Part shown: in pieces, positions 20,101 to 29,903 of the stretch | How the letters are laid out: the number at the start of each line of letters is the position of its first letter | Position numbering within the stretch: position 1 is the stretch's first letter | From: Nitrospira sp. CR1.1 | GTDB taxonomy: Bacteria; Nitrospirota; Nitrospiria; Nitrospirales; Nitrospiraceae | Assembly: GCA_014055465.1 (NCBI GenBank) | Contig: WIAF01000002.1 | Location: 372,001 to 436,000, forward strand | Length of the DNA: 64,000 bases | Reading direction: 5' to 3' | Translations under genes and position numbers: made by a program | Notes under the pieces: model-generated | Database searches by the model: none | What the model was told of the DNA's origin: nothing | Seen by the model: only the letters and a program-made list of their open reading frames with translations

Positions 20101-20833
20101 AGCGCTGGAATTGGTCGGGCGCAGCCAATTTGATCTCGTGCTCATGGACTGTCAGATGCCGGAGATGGATGGCCTGACGGCGACCGGCGAAATTCGCCGG
20201 CAGGAAACGTCTTCAGGGCATCGAAGGGTGACCATCATCGCCTTAACCGCCAATGCCATGCAAGGCGACCGGGAACAATGTCTCGCGGCCGGGATGGATG
20301 ACTATTTGACCAAACCCTATACCCAGATCCAATTGCAGAGCGCCGTGCAGAAATGGCTGGAGAGGAGGGGACCTGCCCCGAACTCCGCCCCTGCCTCAGG
20401 AGAAACGCCTCCTGTAAATGGCAAGTCAACTCAACCGGCAACTGATTCCACAACAGGCAGCACCGCAGCCGCATCGGGCATGGACCCCAAAGCCCTCGAC
20501 GGCATTCGCGCGTTGCAGCGCCCGAACCGGCCTGATGTGCTGGCCTCGGTCCTCCGAAAGTATCTCGATAATTCACGAGATAGTGTGGATACCCTGCGGA
20601 ACGCGATTCGCGCGAACGATCCCTCTGCACTGCAAGCAGTTGCTCACCGGCTCAAGTCGAGCAGTGCCCAACTTGGAGCCCTTGCCGTGGCGGCTCGATG
20701 CAGGGAGCTCGAAGCGATGGGCGCTCAAAAGAACCTGATCGAAGCCGATCGGGTTCTGGCCGACCTACAGTGCGAATATGCTGCCGCTTGTGCCGTCTTT
20801 CGAAACGAGATCGCCAAGGAGAAATCATCATGA
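17198..20833 (+). CDS. Large PAS/GAF hybrid histidine kinase (HisKA-HATPase-REC-HPt)
   Basis: A 1211-residue cytoplasmic kinase. Order: N-terminal helix/coiled coil (1-70), PAS (about 78-195), GAF (about 215-380), PAS (about 388-510), PAS of the PAS_3 type (about 515-645), HisKA with H666, HATPase_c (DTGIGIP, GGTGLGL), one receiver with D984 and HPt with H1150 ([13 protein letters not shown]). It has four possible sensor inputs and a complete internal relay with no DNA-binding output. It follows the FIST gene by 5 bp and overlaps the next kinase by 4 nt (ATGA). Its HisKA and HPt blocks are nearly the same as those of the kinases at 2118 and 5054, suggesting they share a duplication history. 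Confidence 0.9.
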   Translation: MHPLLTRQLKRLGLEHGAAPTSLEAWQQLLERVSRSYLESDQGRELLERSIALSAREMQDLNEQLRRTSESQLAEERDKLHTVLCSMGDGLCVVDRNWDIVLLNPEGQRLWGLTEAEVAGRRLGEMISLSYGTNLTAPVFTQVLLDDTAQGHSFRTDDGLLTSITGRSFPVSCVLAPIERDNHAAGAVLVFRDITERKQAEDVRRYTENLLRQHQAALLGLTSNSIIQSGVLEPALREITRVTASTLGVRRSSIWLLREDHSAITCKELYDASTNSHSSGMELLATQFPNYFRELLTERVIDASDARTDPRTSEFTHTYLTPLGIGAMLDIPIRFKGKLVGVLCSEHVGPPRSWMLEEQQFSYAIASLVSLALEAVERLHAEGALRKSEGRTRLIIDTALSAVISVDEQGRIIGWNAQAEQTFGWTRQEAIGRTMADTIIPQAQREAHRRGFERFIKTGDGPILNKRIEITALRRDGTEFPIELAITPLRLENAYTFTAFVVDISERKQAEEALRTSEARLLMTVQGSHIGIWDWNLTTGSVYFSPQWKSHLGHDEATLSNTFEEWRSRIHPEDQPLVHTTIQSCLDGDHSQFELEHRLQHRDGSYRWILSRGSLIRDEYGVAARMVGIHIDTTDRKRTEEELRAAKEAAEAASKAKSEFLANMSHEIRTPMNGVLGTTELLLNSPLTDKQRHLASTVHRSGRTLLAIINDILDFSKIEAGKLDLECVGFDLSQLLDESLELFMEAGRRKHLLLTQQIDEKVPRYLKGDPVRFRQILMNLLSNAMKFTETGEISLTAGYVSGTATHAQLRISVTDTGIGIPPAAKLRIFDAFAQADGSTTRRYGGTGLGLSIARRLVELMGGTITVESEPGRGSTFSFTARFELQPLGAGTETGLTSYPQFPKPHVTLEPGYGPPYACPSATGPEAKEAGHRAARILVAEDSPVNREVAVGMLEILGYEVEMAENGRQALELVGRSQFDLVLMDCQMPEMDGLTATGEIRRQETSSGHRRVTIIALTANAMQGDREQCLAAGMDDYLTKPYTQIQLQSAVQKWLERRGPAPNSAPASGETPPVNGKSTQPATDSTTGSTAAASGMDPKALDGIRALQRPNRPDVLASVLRKYLDNSRDSVDTLRNAIRANDPSALQAVAHRLKSSSAQLGALAVAARCRELEAMGAQKNLIEADRVLADLQCEYAAACAVFRNEIAKEKSS

Positions 20834-22077
20834 TCCCGCTCTCATCGGGACGATCACCCTATGCGTTGGTCACGGACGATGACATCATTCTCCGCATGTT
20901 TGCCCGTGAAGCCCTGGAACAAGCCGGATGGGTCGTCGTGGAGGCTGAGAACGGGCGGGAAGCCTGCGACGCCTTTCAAAAAAGCCCGGCGGACGTGGTG
21001 CTCCTCGATGTCATGATGCCGGAAATGGACGGCTTTCAGACCTGCGCAGCGTTGCGACAGTTACCAGGCGGCGAACACACCCCGATTCTCATCATGACCG
21101 GGCTGGACGACTTTGAGTCGATTACCAAAGCGTATGATGCCGGCGCGACGGATTTTATCGTCAAACCCTTGAACGCCATGCTGTTGACCCACCGCATCCG
21201 CTACATGGTTCGAGCCAACCAGGTACTCCAGGAACTGCGAGCCAGCCAGGCGACTCTCACGCAGGCTCGCGATGCGGCGATGGAGGGGGCCCGGCTCAAA
21301 TCCGAATTCCTCGCGACGATGAGTCATGAAATCCGCACCCCGATGAATGGCGTGCTGGGCATGACCGACTGGCTCCTGGAAACCGACCTGACTCCCGAAC
21401 AACTGGATTGCGCGCAAACGATCCGTTCCTCGGGCGATTCCTTGATGGTCATCATCAATGACATTCTCGATTTTTCAAAAATTGAATCCGGGAAACTGTC
21501 ACTCGAATTGCTGGACTTTGACCTGCCAAAGTTTGTTGGTCGAGTCCTGGCGTTGTTCGCAGAGCGAGCGCAACGAAAAGGTCTTATCCTTCACTCCCGG
21601 ATTGCGGAGGATGTGCCGGCCGCCTTATTGGGAGATCCGACCCGACTGCAGCAAGTCCTCAGCAACCTGCTCGCGAACGCCATCAAATTCAGCGACCGCG
21701 GAACCGTTTCCATCGTGGTCGACCTGGACCAACGGCCTTCTGGACAACGTCTCGAGTTTCCTGCTACCAGCTACGGCCAATCGTCATTGAATACCGACCG
21801 AGTCAGTCATGTCCGATTCTCCGTCGCAGATACCGGCATCGGGATTGCGCCTAGCGCGTTCGGGAAGTTATTCCAGCCTTTCGTGCAAGCCGACGGCTCC
21901 ACGACCAGGAAGTATGGAGGAACAGGACTGGGACTGGCCATTTGCAAACAATTGGTGGAGTTGATGGGAGGCAACATCGGAGCGGAAAGCGAGCCGGGAT
22001 CAGGGTCGGTTTTCCGGTTCACCGTGCCTCTGCAGCAACAACTGACAGACAGCGAGAGAAGAAAACCAGCCGCCTGA
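20830..22077 (+). CDS. Receiver-first hybrid histidine kinase (REC-HisKA-HATPase)
   Basis: A 415-residue protein with an N-terminal receiver (phospho-Asp D60 in [11 protein letters not shown], Lys in IVKPLN), a short coiled coil, HisKA with H166 and HATPase_c (DTGIGI, GGTGLGL). The start is the ATG at 20830, overlapping the preceding stop; the longer upstream frame is a shadow. A receiver at the N-terminus suggests this kinase is itself switched by phosphotransfer, most likely from the HPt of the 1211-residue kinase just upstream, forming a kinase cascade. The terminal output is not encoded nearby. Confidence 0.88.
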   Translation: MIPLSSGRSPYALVTDDDIILRMFAREALEQAGWVVVEAENGREACDAFQKSPADVVLLDVMMPEMDGFQTCAALRQLPGGEHTPILIMTGLDDFESITKAYDAGATDFIVKPLNAMLLTHRIRYMVRANQVLQELRASQATLTQARDAAMEGARLKSEFLATMSHEIRTPMNGVLGMTDWLLETDLTPEQLDCAQTIRSSGDSLMVIINDILDFSKIESGKLSLELLDFDLPKFVGRVLALFAERAQRKGLILHSRIAEDVPAALLGDPTRLQQVLSNLLANAIKFSDRGTVSIVVDLDQRPSGQRLEFPATSYGQSSLNTDRVSHVRFSVADTGIGIAPSAFGKLFQPFVQADGSTTRKYGGTGLGLAICKQLVELMGGNIGAESEPGSGSVFRFTVPLQQQLTDSERRKPAA

Positions 22078-22383
22078 TCACACGCATTGCACCCCTGCCC
22101 CACCAGTGCCGCATCTCGCGGGCTCTTAATTAGAGAGACCAAGACGTATCTTTTTAGATACTTTCCGTAAAAGTTCTCCCGTACACCCCTGCAATCGTCT
22201 GCCGGACTTCCGAATGATCCCATTGAAATACCTATGGAAATCTAATGGCTTAAAGTTTGCTTTACTTCGTTGTGCACACATAGTATACAAAGCGGGTCGA
22301 AAGGGGTTCCTCTCCAACGTCAGCATGCAAACCCTTCATCACCGCAACGAGTAGGCAAAACCCTACACCTAAGGATTTCATCT
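22078..22383 (+). other. Intergenic region before the deacetylase gene
   Basis: 306 bp, clearly AT-richer than its surroundings. It holds a perfect hairpin GTATCT-TTTT-AGATAC at 22146-22161, possibly ending kinase transcription, then a sigma-54 promoter (listed separately) and a leader of about 110 nt. No convincing ORF. Confidence 0.5.
22246..22261 (+). promoter_or_regulatory. Sigma-54 (RpoN) promoter of the deacetylase gene
   Basis: TGGC-N8-TTGCT with the GG and GC dinucleotides separated by exactly 10 bp, as required for -24/-12 promoters. Start of transcription is expected near 22272. A sigma-54 activator is encoded at 53778-55157, and EPS/PEP-CTERM loci elsewhere are known to use sigma-54 regulators. 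Confidence 0.65.
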
Positions 22384-23274
22384 GTGCATTGTCTGACATT
22401 CGACATCGAAGAACATTTCCAGGTCTCGCGGTTTGATTCGCCTATTCGCCGGCGACATTGGGGCGCCTTTGAAAGCCGCGTGACGGCCAACACGTGCAAG
22501 GTGCTTGATTTACTCGCGCGGTATGATACCAAAGCCACCTTTTTTGTCCTGGGATGGGTCGCCGAACGTCACCCTGGTCTGATTAAGCAGATTGCGGAAT
22601 GCGGACATGAAATTGCTTCTCACGGATATGGGCATGAGTTGGTCACGGCCCAAACACCGGATTTGTTCCGCGCCGACGTGAGGCAGGCCAAACAGATACT
22701 GGAAGACCTCACGGGGGCTCCGGTCCATGGGTATCGCGCACCCGGCTTCACCATCACGCGCGAAACACTGTGGGCATTACCGATCTTGGCCGAAGAGGGG
22801 CATACCTACGACTCCAGCGTGGTTCCTATCCGGCACGATCATTGTGGTCTTCCCGGATCAGACCCCTGGCACCATCTGAAACAAACCTCTTCGGGTCCCA
22901 TTTGGGAAGTGCCTCCATCGACGGTCAATCTCGGAGGAGTCCGGATTCCCATCGCCGGCGGCAGTTATTTCAGGCTTTTGCCATTTCCGGCCCTGTGCGG
23001 GCTGATGCGGAGGATTGAACAAAAAGGCCGGCCGCTCGTCATGTACTTTCACCCATGGGAACTCGATCCTCACCAACCCCATATGGAAGGCCCGTTCCTT
23101 TCCAAAATGTTCCACTACATGAATCTGGACAAGATGGAATTCCGCATGTCCACCGTACTGAATACCTTCCGGTTCGGCTCCATCGCTGAACAAATCGATC
23201 TTTCTCCGATTATGCCCATCGATTCCGCTGTCTTCCCTTCTACTTCGGCCGTCATCGCCCAAGACTTCGTGTGA
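22384..23274 (+). CDS. Polysaccharide deacetylase, PEP-CTERM/exosortase-locus type
   Basis: A 296-residue NodB-fold carbohydrate esterase of the subfamily found in exosortase/EPS loci. Motif 1 is TFDIEEHFQV (catalytic Asp followed by Glu-Glu), motif 2 SHGYGHE (metal His pair), motif 3 RAPGFT, and MYFHPWELD near the end carries the catalytic His region. It should remove acetyl groups from exopolysaccharide sugars. The GTG at 22384 is chosen: AAGGA lies 9 nt upstream and the protein then begins directly at the conserved motif (VHCLTFDIEE). No signal peptide is seen, usual for this subfamily. No exosortase or glycosyltransferase is in the window, so it is an isolated member here. Confidence 0.85.
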   Translation: MHCLTFDIEEHFQVSRFDSPIRRRHWGAFESRVTANTCKVLDLLARYDTKATFFVLGWVAERHPGLIKQIAECGHEIASHGYGHELVTAQTPDLFRADVRQAKQILEDLTGAPVHGYRAPGFTITRETLWALPILAEEGHTYDSSVVPIRHDHCGLPGSDPWHHLKQTSSGPIWEVPPSTVNLGGVRIPIAGGSYFRLLPFPALCGLMRRIEQKGRPLVMYFHPWELDPHQPHMEGPFLSKMFHYMNLDKMEFRMSTVLNTFRFGSIAEQIDLSPIMPIDSAVFPSTSAVIAQDFV

Positions 23275-23436
23275 TCCCTGCCATATCAATCCTTCCATGG
23301 ACGTAACGGAGGTGCACCTGGCGCCCGCACAAGCGTTCAACTGCTGCGCAAAAGTAAGGATTGCACTGCGCCAGCTGCTTCAGTACGGTAGGCACGTCAC
23401 AGACGAGGCTATTGCAGGATATGAGGGAGACGAACC

Positions 23437-24012
23437 ATGCAGAAGAGACACGCGAAGTCAGGCCGCCGATGGCTGAAGAAGATCAGTCTAGCCATGGCAT
23501 GTACCTGTGGCATACTCTGGCCAACCGCAGGCTTCACTCAATCCCTGGATGACACCGTGCAGTTCATCAGCGACATGGCCAATGCGCACGGCTTTGTGCG
23601 AACCCTCAGTTGCCGGAATCCGAAAGCCGTGAAGCCGACCAAAATCACTGAAGTGTATAGTGTGATTCCGACGGGAACCAGGCTGGGCACAATCGAGCTG
23701 AACCATGGGCATGACGAGGTCAACACCGGTTTCACTCATTTCAATATGCAGGACATCGACACCTTCGAGTACCAGGGCCAGGACACGCGCGAGAACAACC
23801 TGGTCCTTTACGGGGTCCGCATTTCCTGCAACGCCAACGGCCCATGCATCCTGAAAACCAGCTTCTGCACCGGGGCGGTCGCGGAATTGAAAGGCCAGTT
23901 TGCTGAAGACACGCTGCTCTTTCGCTCCGCATCCCACGCAGAACGTATGACCAAAGCCCTCTCTCACTTCCTGACGCTGGTCCGCGCCCAGCAACAGACT
24001 CAGCCCTTCTAA
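23437..24012 (+). CDS. Secreted protein of unknown function
   Basis: 191 residues with a signal peptide of the Sec type after a basic N-region (KRHAKSGRRWLKK; core LAMACTCGILW; cleavage near GFTQS). The mature part has five cysteines and repeated beta-type segments (LGTIELNHGHDEVNTG, FEYQGQDTRENN). No family is recognised. GGGAG seven bases before the ATG supports the start. The preceding 160 bp are non-coding with only a weak promoter-like pair around 23361-23390. A strong hairpin terminator follows the stop. Confidence 0.65.
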   Translation: MQKRHAKSGRRWLKKISLAMACTCGILWPTAGFTQSLDDTVQFISDMANAHGFVRTLSCRNPKAVKPTKITEVYSVIPTGTRLGTIELNHGHDEVNTGFTHFNMQDIDTFEYQGQDTRENNLVLYGVRISCNANGPCILKTSFCTGAVAELKGQFAEDTLLFRSASHAERMTKALSHFLTLVRAQQQTQPF

Positions 24013-24022
24013 TTGGGATCAT

Positions 24023-24065
24023 GAGCACCGGGCTGATCGCGTCACGCAGGATCGGCCCGGTGCTC
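24023..24065. terminator. Bidirectional hairpin between convergent genes
   Basis: Arms GAGCACCGGGCTGATC and GATCGGCCCGGTGCTC pair over 16 bp (one G-T wobble) around an 11-nt loop. It lies between the convergent secreted-protein gene and the end of the fab/rnc/cyclophilin operon. No T-run is present, so termination may be partial. Confidence 0.65.
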
Positions 24066-24077
24066 ACGTCTCCCGGT

Positions 24078-24728
24078 TCACTCGATAATCGTCACCGTCA
24101 TCTCAACCCGATCGATCGGATTGTCGCACGGCCCCTTATCGGCAGGACTCGGCGCGCCGGTCTGACACATGACTCTTGGCAATGCCACGATCTTGTCCGC
24201 AACCCCAATCCCTTTCACCACTTCACCGAAAATAGTGTATTTTCGATCCAAGAAACGCGACTCCTCGACGACGACAAAAAACTGCGACCCGGCGCTATCA
24301 GGATCCTGTGCCCGCGCCATTGACACGACGCCACGCTTGTGGGGCAGGTCGCTGAATTCAGCTTTGACATTGTGCCCGGGACCGCCTTGGCCATAGGCGC
24401 CTTTTTTCAGTGTGTCCTTGGTGTTCGGGTCGCCCCCCTGAATCATAAAACCAGGGATGACACGATGAAAAATCGTGCCATTATAAAATCCGGATTTGGC
24501 CAACTTGATGAAATTTTCGACATGCTTCGGGGCAACGTCCGGCAAAAACTTCATCTCAATGTCGCCTAACTTGGTCTTGATGACTGCCCGCACATTGCTC
24601 GCATTAACGACATCGCCGCCCTTGTCAGGAGCATCAGCCGCTAAACCGGTTCCAACCATACCGACGACCAAGATCAGACTCATTACGCCCGCGCAGCCAA
24701 ACCGATTGTGCCATCGTTGTTGTGTCAT
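24078..24728 (-). CDS. Secreted cyclophilin-type peptidyl-prolyl isomerase
   Basis: Catalyses cis-trans isomerisation of X-Pro bonds during folding of exported proteins. It has 216 residues: a signal peptide (1-31, core GVMSLILVVGMVGTGLAADA) and a cyclophilin domain with FHRVIPGFMIQGGD (catalytic Arg), SAGSQFFV and the TIFGEVV segment. AAGGAGG precedes the ATG at 24728, so the longer frame to 24833 is not used. It is the last gene of the operon that starts at rpsF and lies 35 bp after rnc. Confidence 0.9.
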   Translation of the reverse strand: MTQQRWHNRFGCAGVMSLILVVGMVGTGLAADAPDKGGDVVNASNVRAVIKTKLGDIEMKFLPDVAPKHVENFIKLAKSGFYNGTIFHRVIPGFMIQGGDPNTKDTLKKGAYGQGGPGHNVKAEFSDLPHKRGVVSMARAQDPDSAGSQFFVVVEESRFLDRKYTIFGEVVKGIGVADKIVALPRVMCQTGAPSPADKGPCDNPIDRVEMTVTIIE

Positions 24729-24763
24729 CTTGCCTCCTTCTTGCCAGTTCAGTGAATGGTAAC

Positions 24764-25471
24764 TCACGCCGTTAATTGGGTCAGAGCTTCCCGCGCAGCC
24801 ATCTGCTCCGCCTCTTTTTTGCTGTGGCCGCACCCGATCCCTCGCATCACTCCCTGGATGGTCAGCTCAACCTCAAACACCTTTTCGTGATCCGGCCCTG
24901 ATTCCCGCACCGTGGCATACTGCGGGAGACTTTCGAACCGCTTCTGGCAGAGTTCCTGGAGCTGCGTTTTATAATCTTCCATCCCGGGCCGGGCCTGTTC
25001 CGCCCGTGCCGCCAGCAATTCCTCCTCCAACACCCGCAAGGTAAAAGTCCGGCTCGCCTCAAGTCCACCATCCAAATAGACCGCCGCGATTAAAGCTTCG
25101 AGCGCATCTGCTAATAAGGAATGTTTCTCCCGACCCTTCGAGAGTTCTTCACCCTTTCCCAATCGCAACAGGCGCCCCAGTTTCATTCGCCGGGCGGCCT
25201 TAGCCAGCGACGCCTCACTCACGAGATGAGCTTTCAGCTTGGACAACCCGCCCTCGTTGCTCCCCGGAAATTCGGCGGCGAGGTACTCACTCATGACGAG
25301 CGACAGCACCGCGTCGCCCAGAAATTCCAGGCGTTCGTTCTGCGTTCGATCTTTGGTGCGCCGCTCGTTGGAGTAGGATTTGTGAGTCAGGGCTTCTTCC
25401 AGCAGACGAGGCTGGCGGAACCGGTAGCCCAGAAGGCGCTGGACCGCCTCAATTGACGTTGCCGGCGTCAT
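24764..25471 (-). CDS. rnc: Ribonuclease III
   Basis: Cleaves double-stranded RNA in rRNA maturation and mRNA turnover. The 235-residue length is typical. The catalytic signature NERLEFLGDAVL is intact with the second acidic block ADALEALIAAVYLDGG; the C-terminal dsRNA-binding domain runs from about YKTQLQELCQ to SKKEAEQMAAREAL. It follows fabF by 26 bp in the long fatty-acid operon, the usual fabF-rnc order in many bacteria. Confidence 0.96.
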   Translation of the reverse strand: MTPATSIEAVQRLLGYRFRQPRLLEEALTHKSYSNERRTKDRTQNERLEFLGDAVLSLVMSEYLAAEFPGSNEGGLSKLKAHLVSEASLAKAARRMKLGRLLRLGKGEELSKGREKHSLLADALEALIAAVYLDGGLEASRTFTLRVLEEELLAARAEQARPGMEDYKTQLQELCQKRFESLPQYATVRESGPDHEKVFEVELTIQGVMRGIGCGHSKKEAEQMAAREALTQLTA

Positions 25472-25497
25472 ACCACCTGACTCATGGCTGGAGAGGA

Positions 25498-26748
25498 TTA
25501 CTGGTCACATCTGCGAAAAAGCAGACAGGCGTTGACCCCGCCGAAGCCGAACGAATTGGACAGGGCCACCTGAGGCTTGGCCGGACGGGCCTTATTGGGC
25601 ACGTAGTCGAGGTCACAGGCGGGATCGGGATGGTCGAGGTTGATGGTCGGAGGCAAGACACCATGGTGTAAGGCAAGAATGCTGAACACGGCCTCTATCC
25701 CTCCGGCCGCACCCAACAGATGGCCCGTCATGGACTTCGTCGAACTGACCGGAATCCGGTACGCCTGATCCCCGAACACATGTTTGATGGCCTTGGTCTC
25801 GATCGCATCCGCCATGGTAGACGTGCCATGGGCATTGATGTAGCCGATGTCCGTCTTGAGGACGCCGGCATCCGCAATCGCCATTTCCATACACCGAACT
25901 GCCCCCTCTCCCTCTTCGGGCGGCGCGGTGATGTGGTAGGCATCACTATTCATGGCGTATCCGATAACTTCGGCATAGATGCGTGCGCCGCGCGCACGGG
26001 CATGCTCCAGTTCTTCGAGCACGACCACGCCAGCCCCTTCGCCCAACACGAATCCGTCGCGGTCTTTGTCGAAAGGCCGACTCGCCTTCGCCGGTTCGTT
26101 GTTTCGAAACGACAGGGCTTTCGCCGAGGCAAACCCGGCAACACCCAGCGGCGTAATTGCCGCTTCCGCACCGCCGGCAATCATCACATCCGCATCGTTC
26201 CGTCGAATGAGGCGGTAGGCATCGCCGATGCAATGGTTCCCGGTCGCGCAGGCCGTGACCGCACAGGAATTCGGCCCCTTCGCGCCCACCCGGATCGCCA
26301 CCTGCCCGGAGGCCAGGTTGATAATCGTCATCGGAATGAAGAAAGGCGAGACCCGGCCTGGCCCCTTTTCCTTCAGCACGTCATGATAGTGCTCGATCGA
26401 TCCCAGCCCGCCGATACCGGACCCGATGTAGACCCCGACTCTCGTCGCCTCTTCAGACGAAACTTTCAGGCCGGCATCGTCCACCGCCAATTGGCTCGCC
26501 CCCACCGCATAGTGGATGAAGGTGTCCATCTTCTTGATTTCTTTTTTCTCGATGAACTGCGCCGGGTCGAAATCTTTCACCTCTGCGGCAATCTGCGCGT
26601 CGTATCCGCTTGGATCAAATCGCGTGATTCGGCCCACGCCGGACTCGCCGGCACACAGCGCCTTCCACGTTTTGTCGACGCCGGTTCCAAGCGGCGTCAC
26701 CAGTCCGAGACCGGTCACCACCACACGTCTGACGGATCGATCGTGCAT
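25498..26748 (-). CDS. fabF: 3-oxoacyl-[acyl-carrier-protein] synthase II
   Basis: Elongates acyl-ACP with malonyl-ACP in fatty-acid synthesis. 416 residues, full length. Active-site Cys C167 lies in TACATGNH; catalytic histidines are in NAHGTST and [10 protein letters not shown]; the C-terminal NSFGFGG loop is present. It is preceded 11 bp upstream by acpP and followed by rnc. Confidence 0.97.
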   Translation of the reverse strand: MHDRSVRRVVVTGLGLVTPLGTGVDKTWKALCAGESGVGRITRFDPSGYDAQIAAEVKDFDPAQFIEKKEIKKMDTFIHYAVGASQLAVDDAGLKVSSEEATRVGVYIGSGIGGLGSIEHYHDVLKEKGPGRVSPFFIPMTIINLASGQVAIRVGAKGPNSCAVTACATGNHCIGDAYRLIRRNDADVMIAGGAEAAITPLGVAGFASAKALSFRNNEPAKASRPFDKDRDGFVLGEGAGVVVLEELEHARARGARIYAEVIGYAMNSDAYHITAPPEEGEGAVRCMEMAIADAGVLKTDIGYINAHGTSTMADAIETKAIKHVFGDQAYRIPVSSTKSMTGHLLGAAGGIEAVFSILALHHGVLPPTINLDHPDPACDLDYVPNKARPAKPQVALSNSFGFGGVNACLLFRRCDQ

Positions 26749-26759
26749 ACTGCCGTCCG

Positions 26760-26993
26760 TTACGCTTTCTCTTTAATGTAATCCAGCGCTTTCCCAACGG
26801 TGAGGATCTTTTCTGCATCCTCATCGGGGATTTCAATTTCAAACTCTTCTTCCAGGGCCATCACCAATTCGACCGTGTCGAGCGAATCCGCACCCAAATC
26901 TTCGACGAAATGCGCTTCCAGCGTCACTTCGTCTTCCTCAACCCCCAACTGCTCGGCAATAATTTTCTTCACCCGTTCATCTACTGTTGCCAT
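26760..26993 (-). CDS. acpP: Acyl carrier protein
   Basis: Carries growing acyl chains on a 4'-phosphopantetheine arm. 77 residues from the ATG at 26993, acidic, with the modified Ser in [17 protein letters not shown] lies upstream of this ATG; the longer frame to 27077 is a shadow of the fabG-acpP spacer. Placement between fabG and fabF is classical. Confidence 0.97.
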   Translation of the reverse strand: MATVDERVKKIIAEQLGVEEDEVTLEAHFVEDLGADSLDTVELVMALEEEFEIEIPDEDAEKILTVGKALDYIKEKA

Positions 26994-27090
26994 GGACTTG
27001 CCCACCTCCTTCCATCGTATCTCATCCGCCACATTCTTTGCCGAAACATCCGGGTCGACCGGAATCGATCGACTCACCGGCCCGACTCAC

Positions 27091-27834
27091 TTATACCATG
27101 AGCATGCCGCCGTTCACGTGCAAGACCTGTCCCGTGATATACGACGCTGCATCCGACACCAGAAACCGAACCGCCGCGGCAATATCGGACGGAAGGCCCA
27201 ACCGTCCCAGCGGGATCTGCTTCTGCAAAGCGTCCTTCACCTCCGGCGATAACCCCTGCGTCATGGCCGTATCAATAAAACCCGGCGCCACCGCGTTGAC
27301 CGTCACGGCTCGACTCGCATATTCGCGCGCCGCGGTTTTGGTAAACCCAATCACCGCCGCCTTAGATGCCGAATAATTCGCCTGCCCCACATTCCCCATC
27401 GCACCCACAATCGAGGCGATATTGACGATCCGGCCAAACCGCTGCTTCGTCATGGGGAGCAGAACGGCTTTGGTGCAATGAAACGTCCCGTTCAAATTGA
27501 CTTGCAGGACCAGGTTCCAATCTTCTTCCTTCATCCGAAGCAGCAACCCGTCGCGCGTGATACCGGCGTTATTCACCAGGATATCGATCCGACCCCATTC
27601 CTGCATGACCTGATCGGCCATGGACTTGGCATCATTCCAATCGGACACATTCACTTTGACACTCAGAGCCCGGCGTCCCAATTTCTGAATCGCCGCCACC
27701 GCCTCTTGCGAACGCCCCGGATCAAGGTCTGCCACCGCAATATCCGCGCCATCCTCGGCCAGGCCTTCCGCAATCGCACGTCCGATTCCCTGGGCTCCGC
27801 CCGTAACAATCGCCACTTTCCCCTGTAATGACAT
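27091..27834 (-). CDS. fabG: 3-oxoacyl-[acyl-carrier-protein] reductase
   Basis: NADPH-dependent reduction of 3-oxoacyl-ACP. 247 residues from the ATG at 27834, preceded by GGGGAG. SDR hallmarks: GGAQGIGRA cofactor loop, NNAGITRD, catalytic Ser (NIASIVG), Tyr and Lys (YSASKAA), and the PGFIDTAMT segment. Confidence 0.96.
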   Translation of the reverse strand: MSLQGKVAIVTGGAQGIGRAIAEGLAEDGADIAVADLDPGRSQEAVAAIQKLGRRALSVKVNVSDWNDAKSMADQVMQEWGRIDILVNNAGITRDGLLLRMKEEDWNLVLQVNLNGTFHCTKAVLLPMTKQRFGRIVNIASIVGAMGNVGQANYSASKAAVIGFTKTAAREYASRAVTVNAVAPGFIDTAMTQGLSPEVKDALQKQIPLGRLGLPSDIAAAVRFLVSDAASYITGQVLHVNGGMLMV

Positions 27835-27864
27835 CGGTCTACTCCCCTGCAATCTCTACGCTGC

Positions 27865-28818
27865 TTATGCCTGACGCTCTACGCCCGCGGCGGTGAGTGC
27901 CGCGTCCAATGACTTCGGGTCATGGACATTGGCGGTGACCGCGCCTGGAAGGATACGCTTCACCAAGCCCGTCAATACCGTTCCCGGTCCGATTTCAACG
28001 AAGGTCGTCACACCCAGCTGAGCCATCGTCTGCACCGACTCTTCCCACCGCACCGATGACGGCAATTGCCGGACCAGCGACGCCCGAATGTCTTCCGAGC
28101 GCCGCAGCGCCACCGCCTCTGCATTATTGACCAATGGCACAGCCAAATCCCGCCAGGTCACTCCGCCGAATTCCGCTGCCAACCGATTTGCGGCACCCTG
28201 CATCAAGGGCGTGTGAACCGGCACACTCACCGGAAGCGGAATCGCTTTCTTGCATCCCTTCGACTTGGCGATTTCAATCGCCCGTTCGACCGCGGCCTTC
28301 TCGCCGGCAATGACAACCTGGCCGGGAGAGTTGAAATTCGCGGCGGCGACCACACCGGCGGACGCGGCTTCCTGACACACTGCCCTCACGACTTCCGCCG
28401 AGAGACCCAGCAACGCGGCGACCAATCCTGTCCCTGGTGGCACGGCCTCGGCCATGTAACGCCCACGCTTTTGCACCAGGGACACCGCATCCTGAAACGA
28501 GACGCCGCCGGCCGCGAAAACCGCCGAATATTCTCCGAGACTGTGCCCGGCAACGGCCACGGGAGTTAGTCCGGCTGGTTCCAAAGCCTTGAGCGCCGCC
28601 GCGCTACTCACGAACAAGGCCGGCTGAGTGTTTTCTGTGAGATTCAGTCGTTCAACCGGCCCCTCAAAACAGAGCTGCGCCACATCGTAGCCGAGAATGG
28701 AGGAGGCCTCTTCATACACCGCCCTCACCGTCGGGAACGCATCATACAACCCGCGTCCCATGCCCACTGATTGCGATCCCTGTCCGGGGAACAAAAATCC
28801 GATTGCTGAAGCTGTCAT
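27865..28818 (-). CDS. fabD: Malonyl-CoA:ACP transacylase
   Basis: Loads malonyl groups from CoA onto ACP. 317 residues from the ATG at 28818. Motifs: FLFPGQGSQ near the N-terminus, nucleophilic Ser in GHSLGEYSA, catalytic His in PVHTPLM. No good ribosome site precedes this ATG; an in-frame ATG at 28845 is an alternative but would add residues before the conserved N-terminus. The 107 bp before it, back to fabH, are non-coding. Confidence 0.95.
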   Translation of the reverse strand: MTASAIGFLFPGQGSQSVGMGRGLYDAFPTVRAVYEEASSILGYDVAQLCFEGPVERLNLTENTQPALFVSSAAALKALEPAGLTPVAVAGHSLGEYSAVFAAGGVSFQDAVSLVQKRGRYMAEAVPPGTGLVAALLGLSAEVVRAVCQEAASAGVVAAANFNSPGQVVIAGEKAAVERAIEIAKSKGCKKAIPLPVSVPVHTPLMQGAANRLAAEFGGVTWRDLAVPLVNNAEAVALRRSEDIRASLVRQLPSSVRWEESVQTMAQLGVTTFVEIGPGTVLTGLVKRILPGAVTANVHDPKSLDAALTAAGVERQA

Positions 28819-28925
28819 AGCCGCGTAAGGTATCGTAGAAACCATGCTCAATGTCAACGGGAAAAAGCCGGACCCATTCGGCACAGCCTGGCTTCAGGCC
28901 CGATTACCGATCAGTGGCCGCCCCC

Positions 28926-29903
28926 TCACCAGCGAATCAACGTCGATGCCCAGGTCAGCCCCGCGCCGAATGCGCCGAACATCACCAGTTGACCGTCTTT
29001 GACCCGTCCATCCCGCACCGCTTCGTCCAAGGCGATCGGTATCGAGGCTGCGGACGTGTTGCCGTACCGATCCATATTCAAGACGACTTTTTCCAGCGGA
29101 AGACCGAGACGATCGGCCACCGCTTTAATGATACGCAGGTTGGCCTGGTGAGGAATGTACAGATCAAGGTCATCGACCGACAGCTGATGCGCCGCAAGCG
29201 TTTCGCGCGCCACTTCCTCCAGGGTCCGTACCGCGACCTTAAACGTTTCGTTCCCCTTCATCTTGATGTACTGTGAGCGTTCGCCCATCATCGCTTCAGA
29301 AGGGGGAATCCGCGTTCCACCGCCAGGCACCACGATCAAATCAGATAAGCTGCCGTCAGAATGCAGGTGGCTGGAGAGGATGCCACGTTGTCCTTCGGCA
29401 GCGCTCACCACCGCCGCACCGGCGCCATCCCCAAATAAAATGCACGTATTGCGGTCCGTCCAATCCGTAATCGTGGACATCACTTCAGAGCCCACGACCA
29501 GGACATGGCGCATTCCAGTGCGAACATAGGCGTCAGCGACCCCTAACGCATAGACGAACCCGCAGCAAGCGGCAGAGATGTCGCAGGCCGCGGCCCGCGT
29601 CGCGCCCAGACGATGTTGGAGCAGGCAGGCGGTCGATGGCAAGGGCATATCGCCCGTGCAGGTGGCCAGGAGAATCAGATCGAGATCACTGCCGGACAAG
29701 CCAGCGGCTTTCAATGCACGTTCTGCGGCGATCAAGCCCAAGTCTGAACAGGCTTGTCCTTGAGCCGCAATGCGTCGTTCCCGGATCCCTGTGCGCTCGC
29801 GAATCCATTCATCGGAGGTCGCCACCAGCTGCTCCAGATCACCATTGGTCATCACCCGCTCAGGGGCATACGACCCGGTCCCTGTGATCCGCGCCCGTAT
29901 CAC
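28926..29903 (-). CDS. fabH: 3-oxoacyl-[acyl-carrier-protein] synthase III
   Basis: Starts fatty-acid synthesis by condensing acetyl-CoA with malonyl-ACP. 325 residues. Catalytic triad: Cys in ISAACCGF, His in PHQANLRI, Asn in GNTSAASI. The start overlaps the stop of plsX by 4 nt (ATGA), so the two are coupled. Confidence 0.96.
   Translation of the reverse strand: MIRARITGTGSYAPERVMTNGDLEQLVATSDEWIRERTGIRERRIAAQGQACSDLGLIAAERALKAAGLSGSDLDLILLATCTGDMPLPSTACLLQHRLGATRAAACDISAACCGFVYALGVADAYVRTGMRHVLVVGSEVMSTITDWTDRNTCILFGDGAGAAVVSAAEGQRGILSSHLHSDGSLSDLIVVPGGGTRIPPSEAMMGERSQYIKMKGNETFKVAVRTLEEVARETLAAHQLSVDDLDLYIPHQANLRIIKAVADRLGLPLEKVVLNMDRYGNTSAASIPIALDEAVRDGRVKDGQLVMFGAFGAGLTWASTLIRW

Noticed and set aside
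25720-26781. 353-codon plus-strand ORF opposite fabF
   Set aside because: Antisense shadow of an unmistakable ketoacyl synthase gene.
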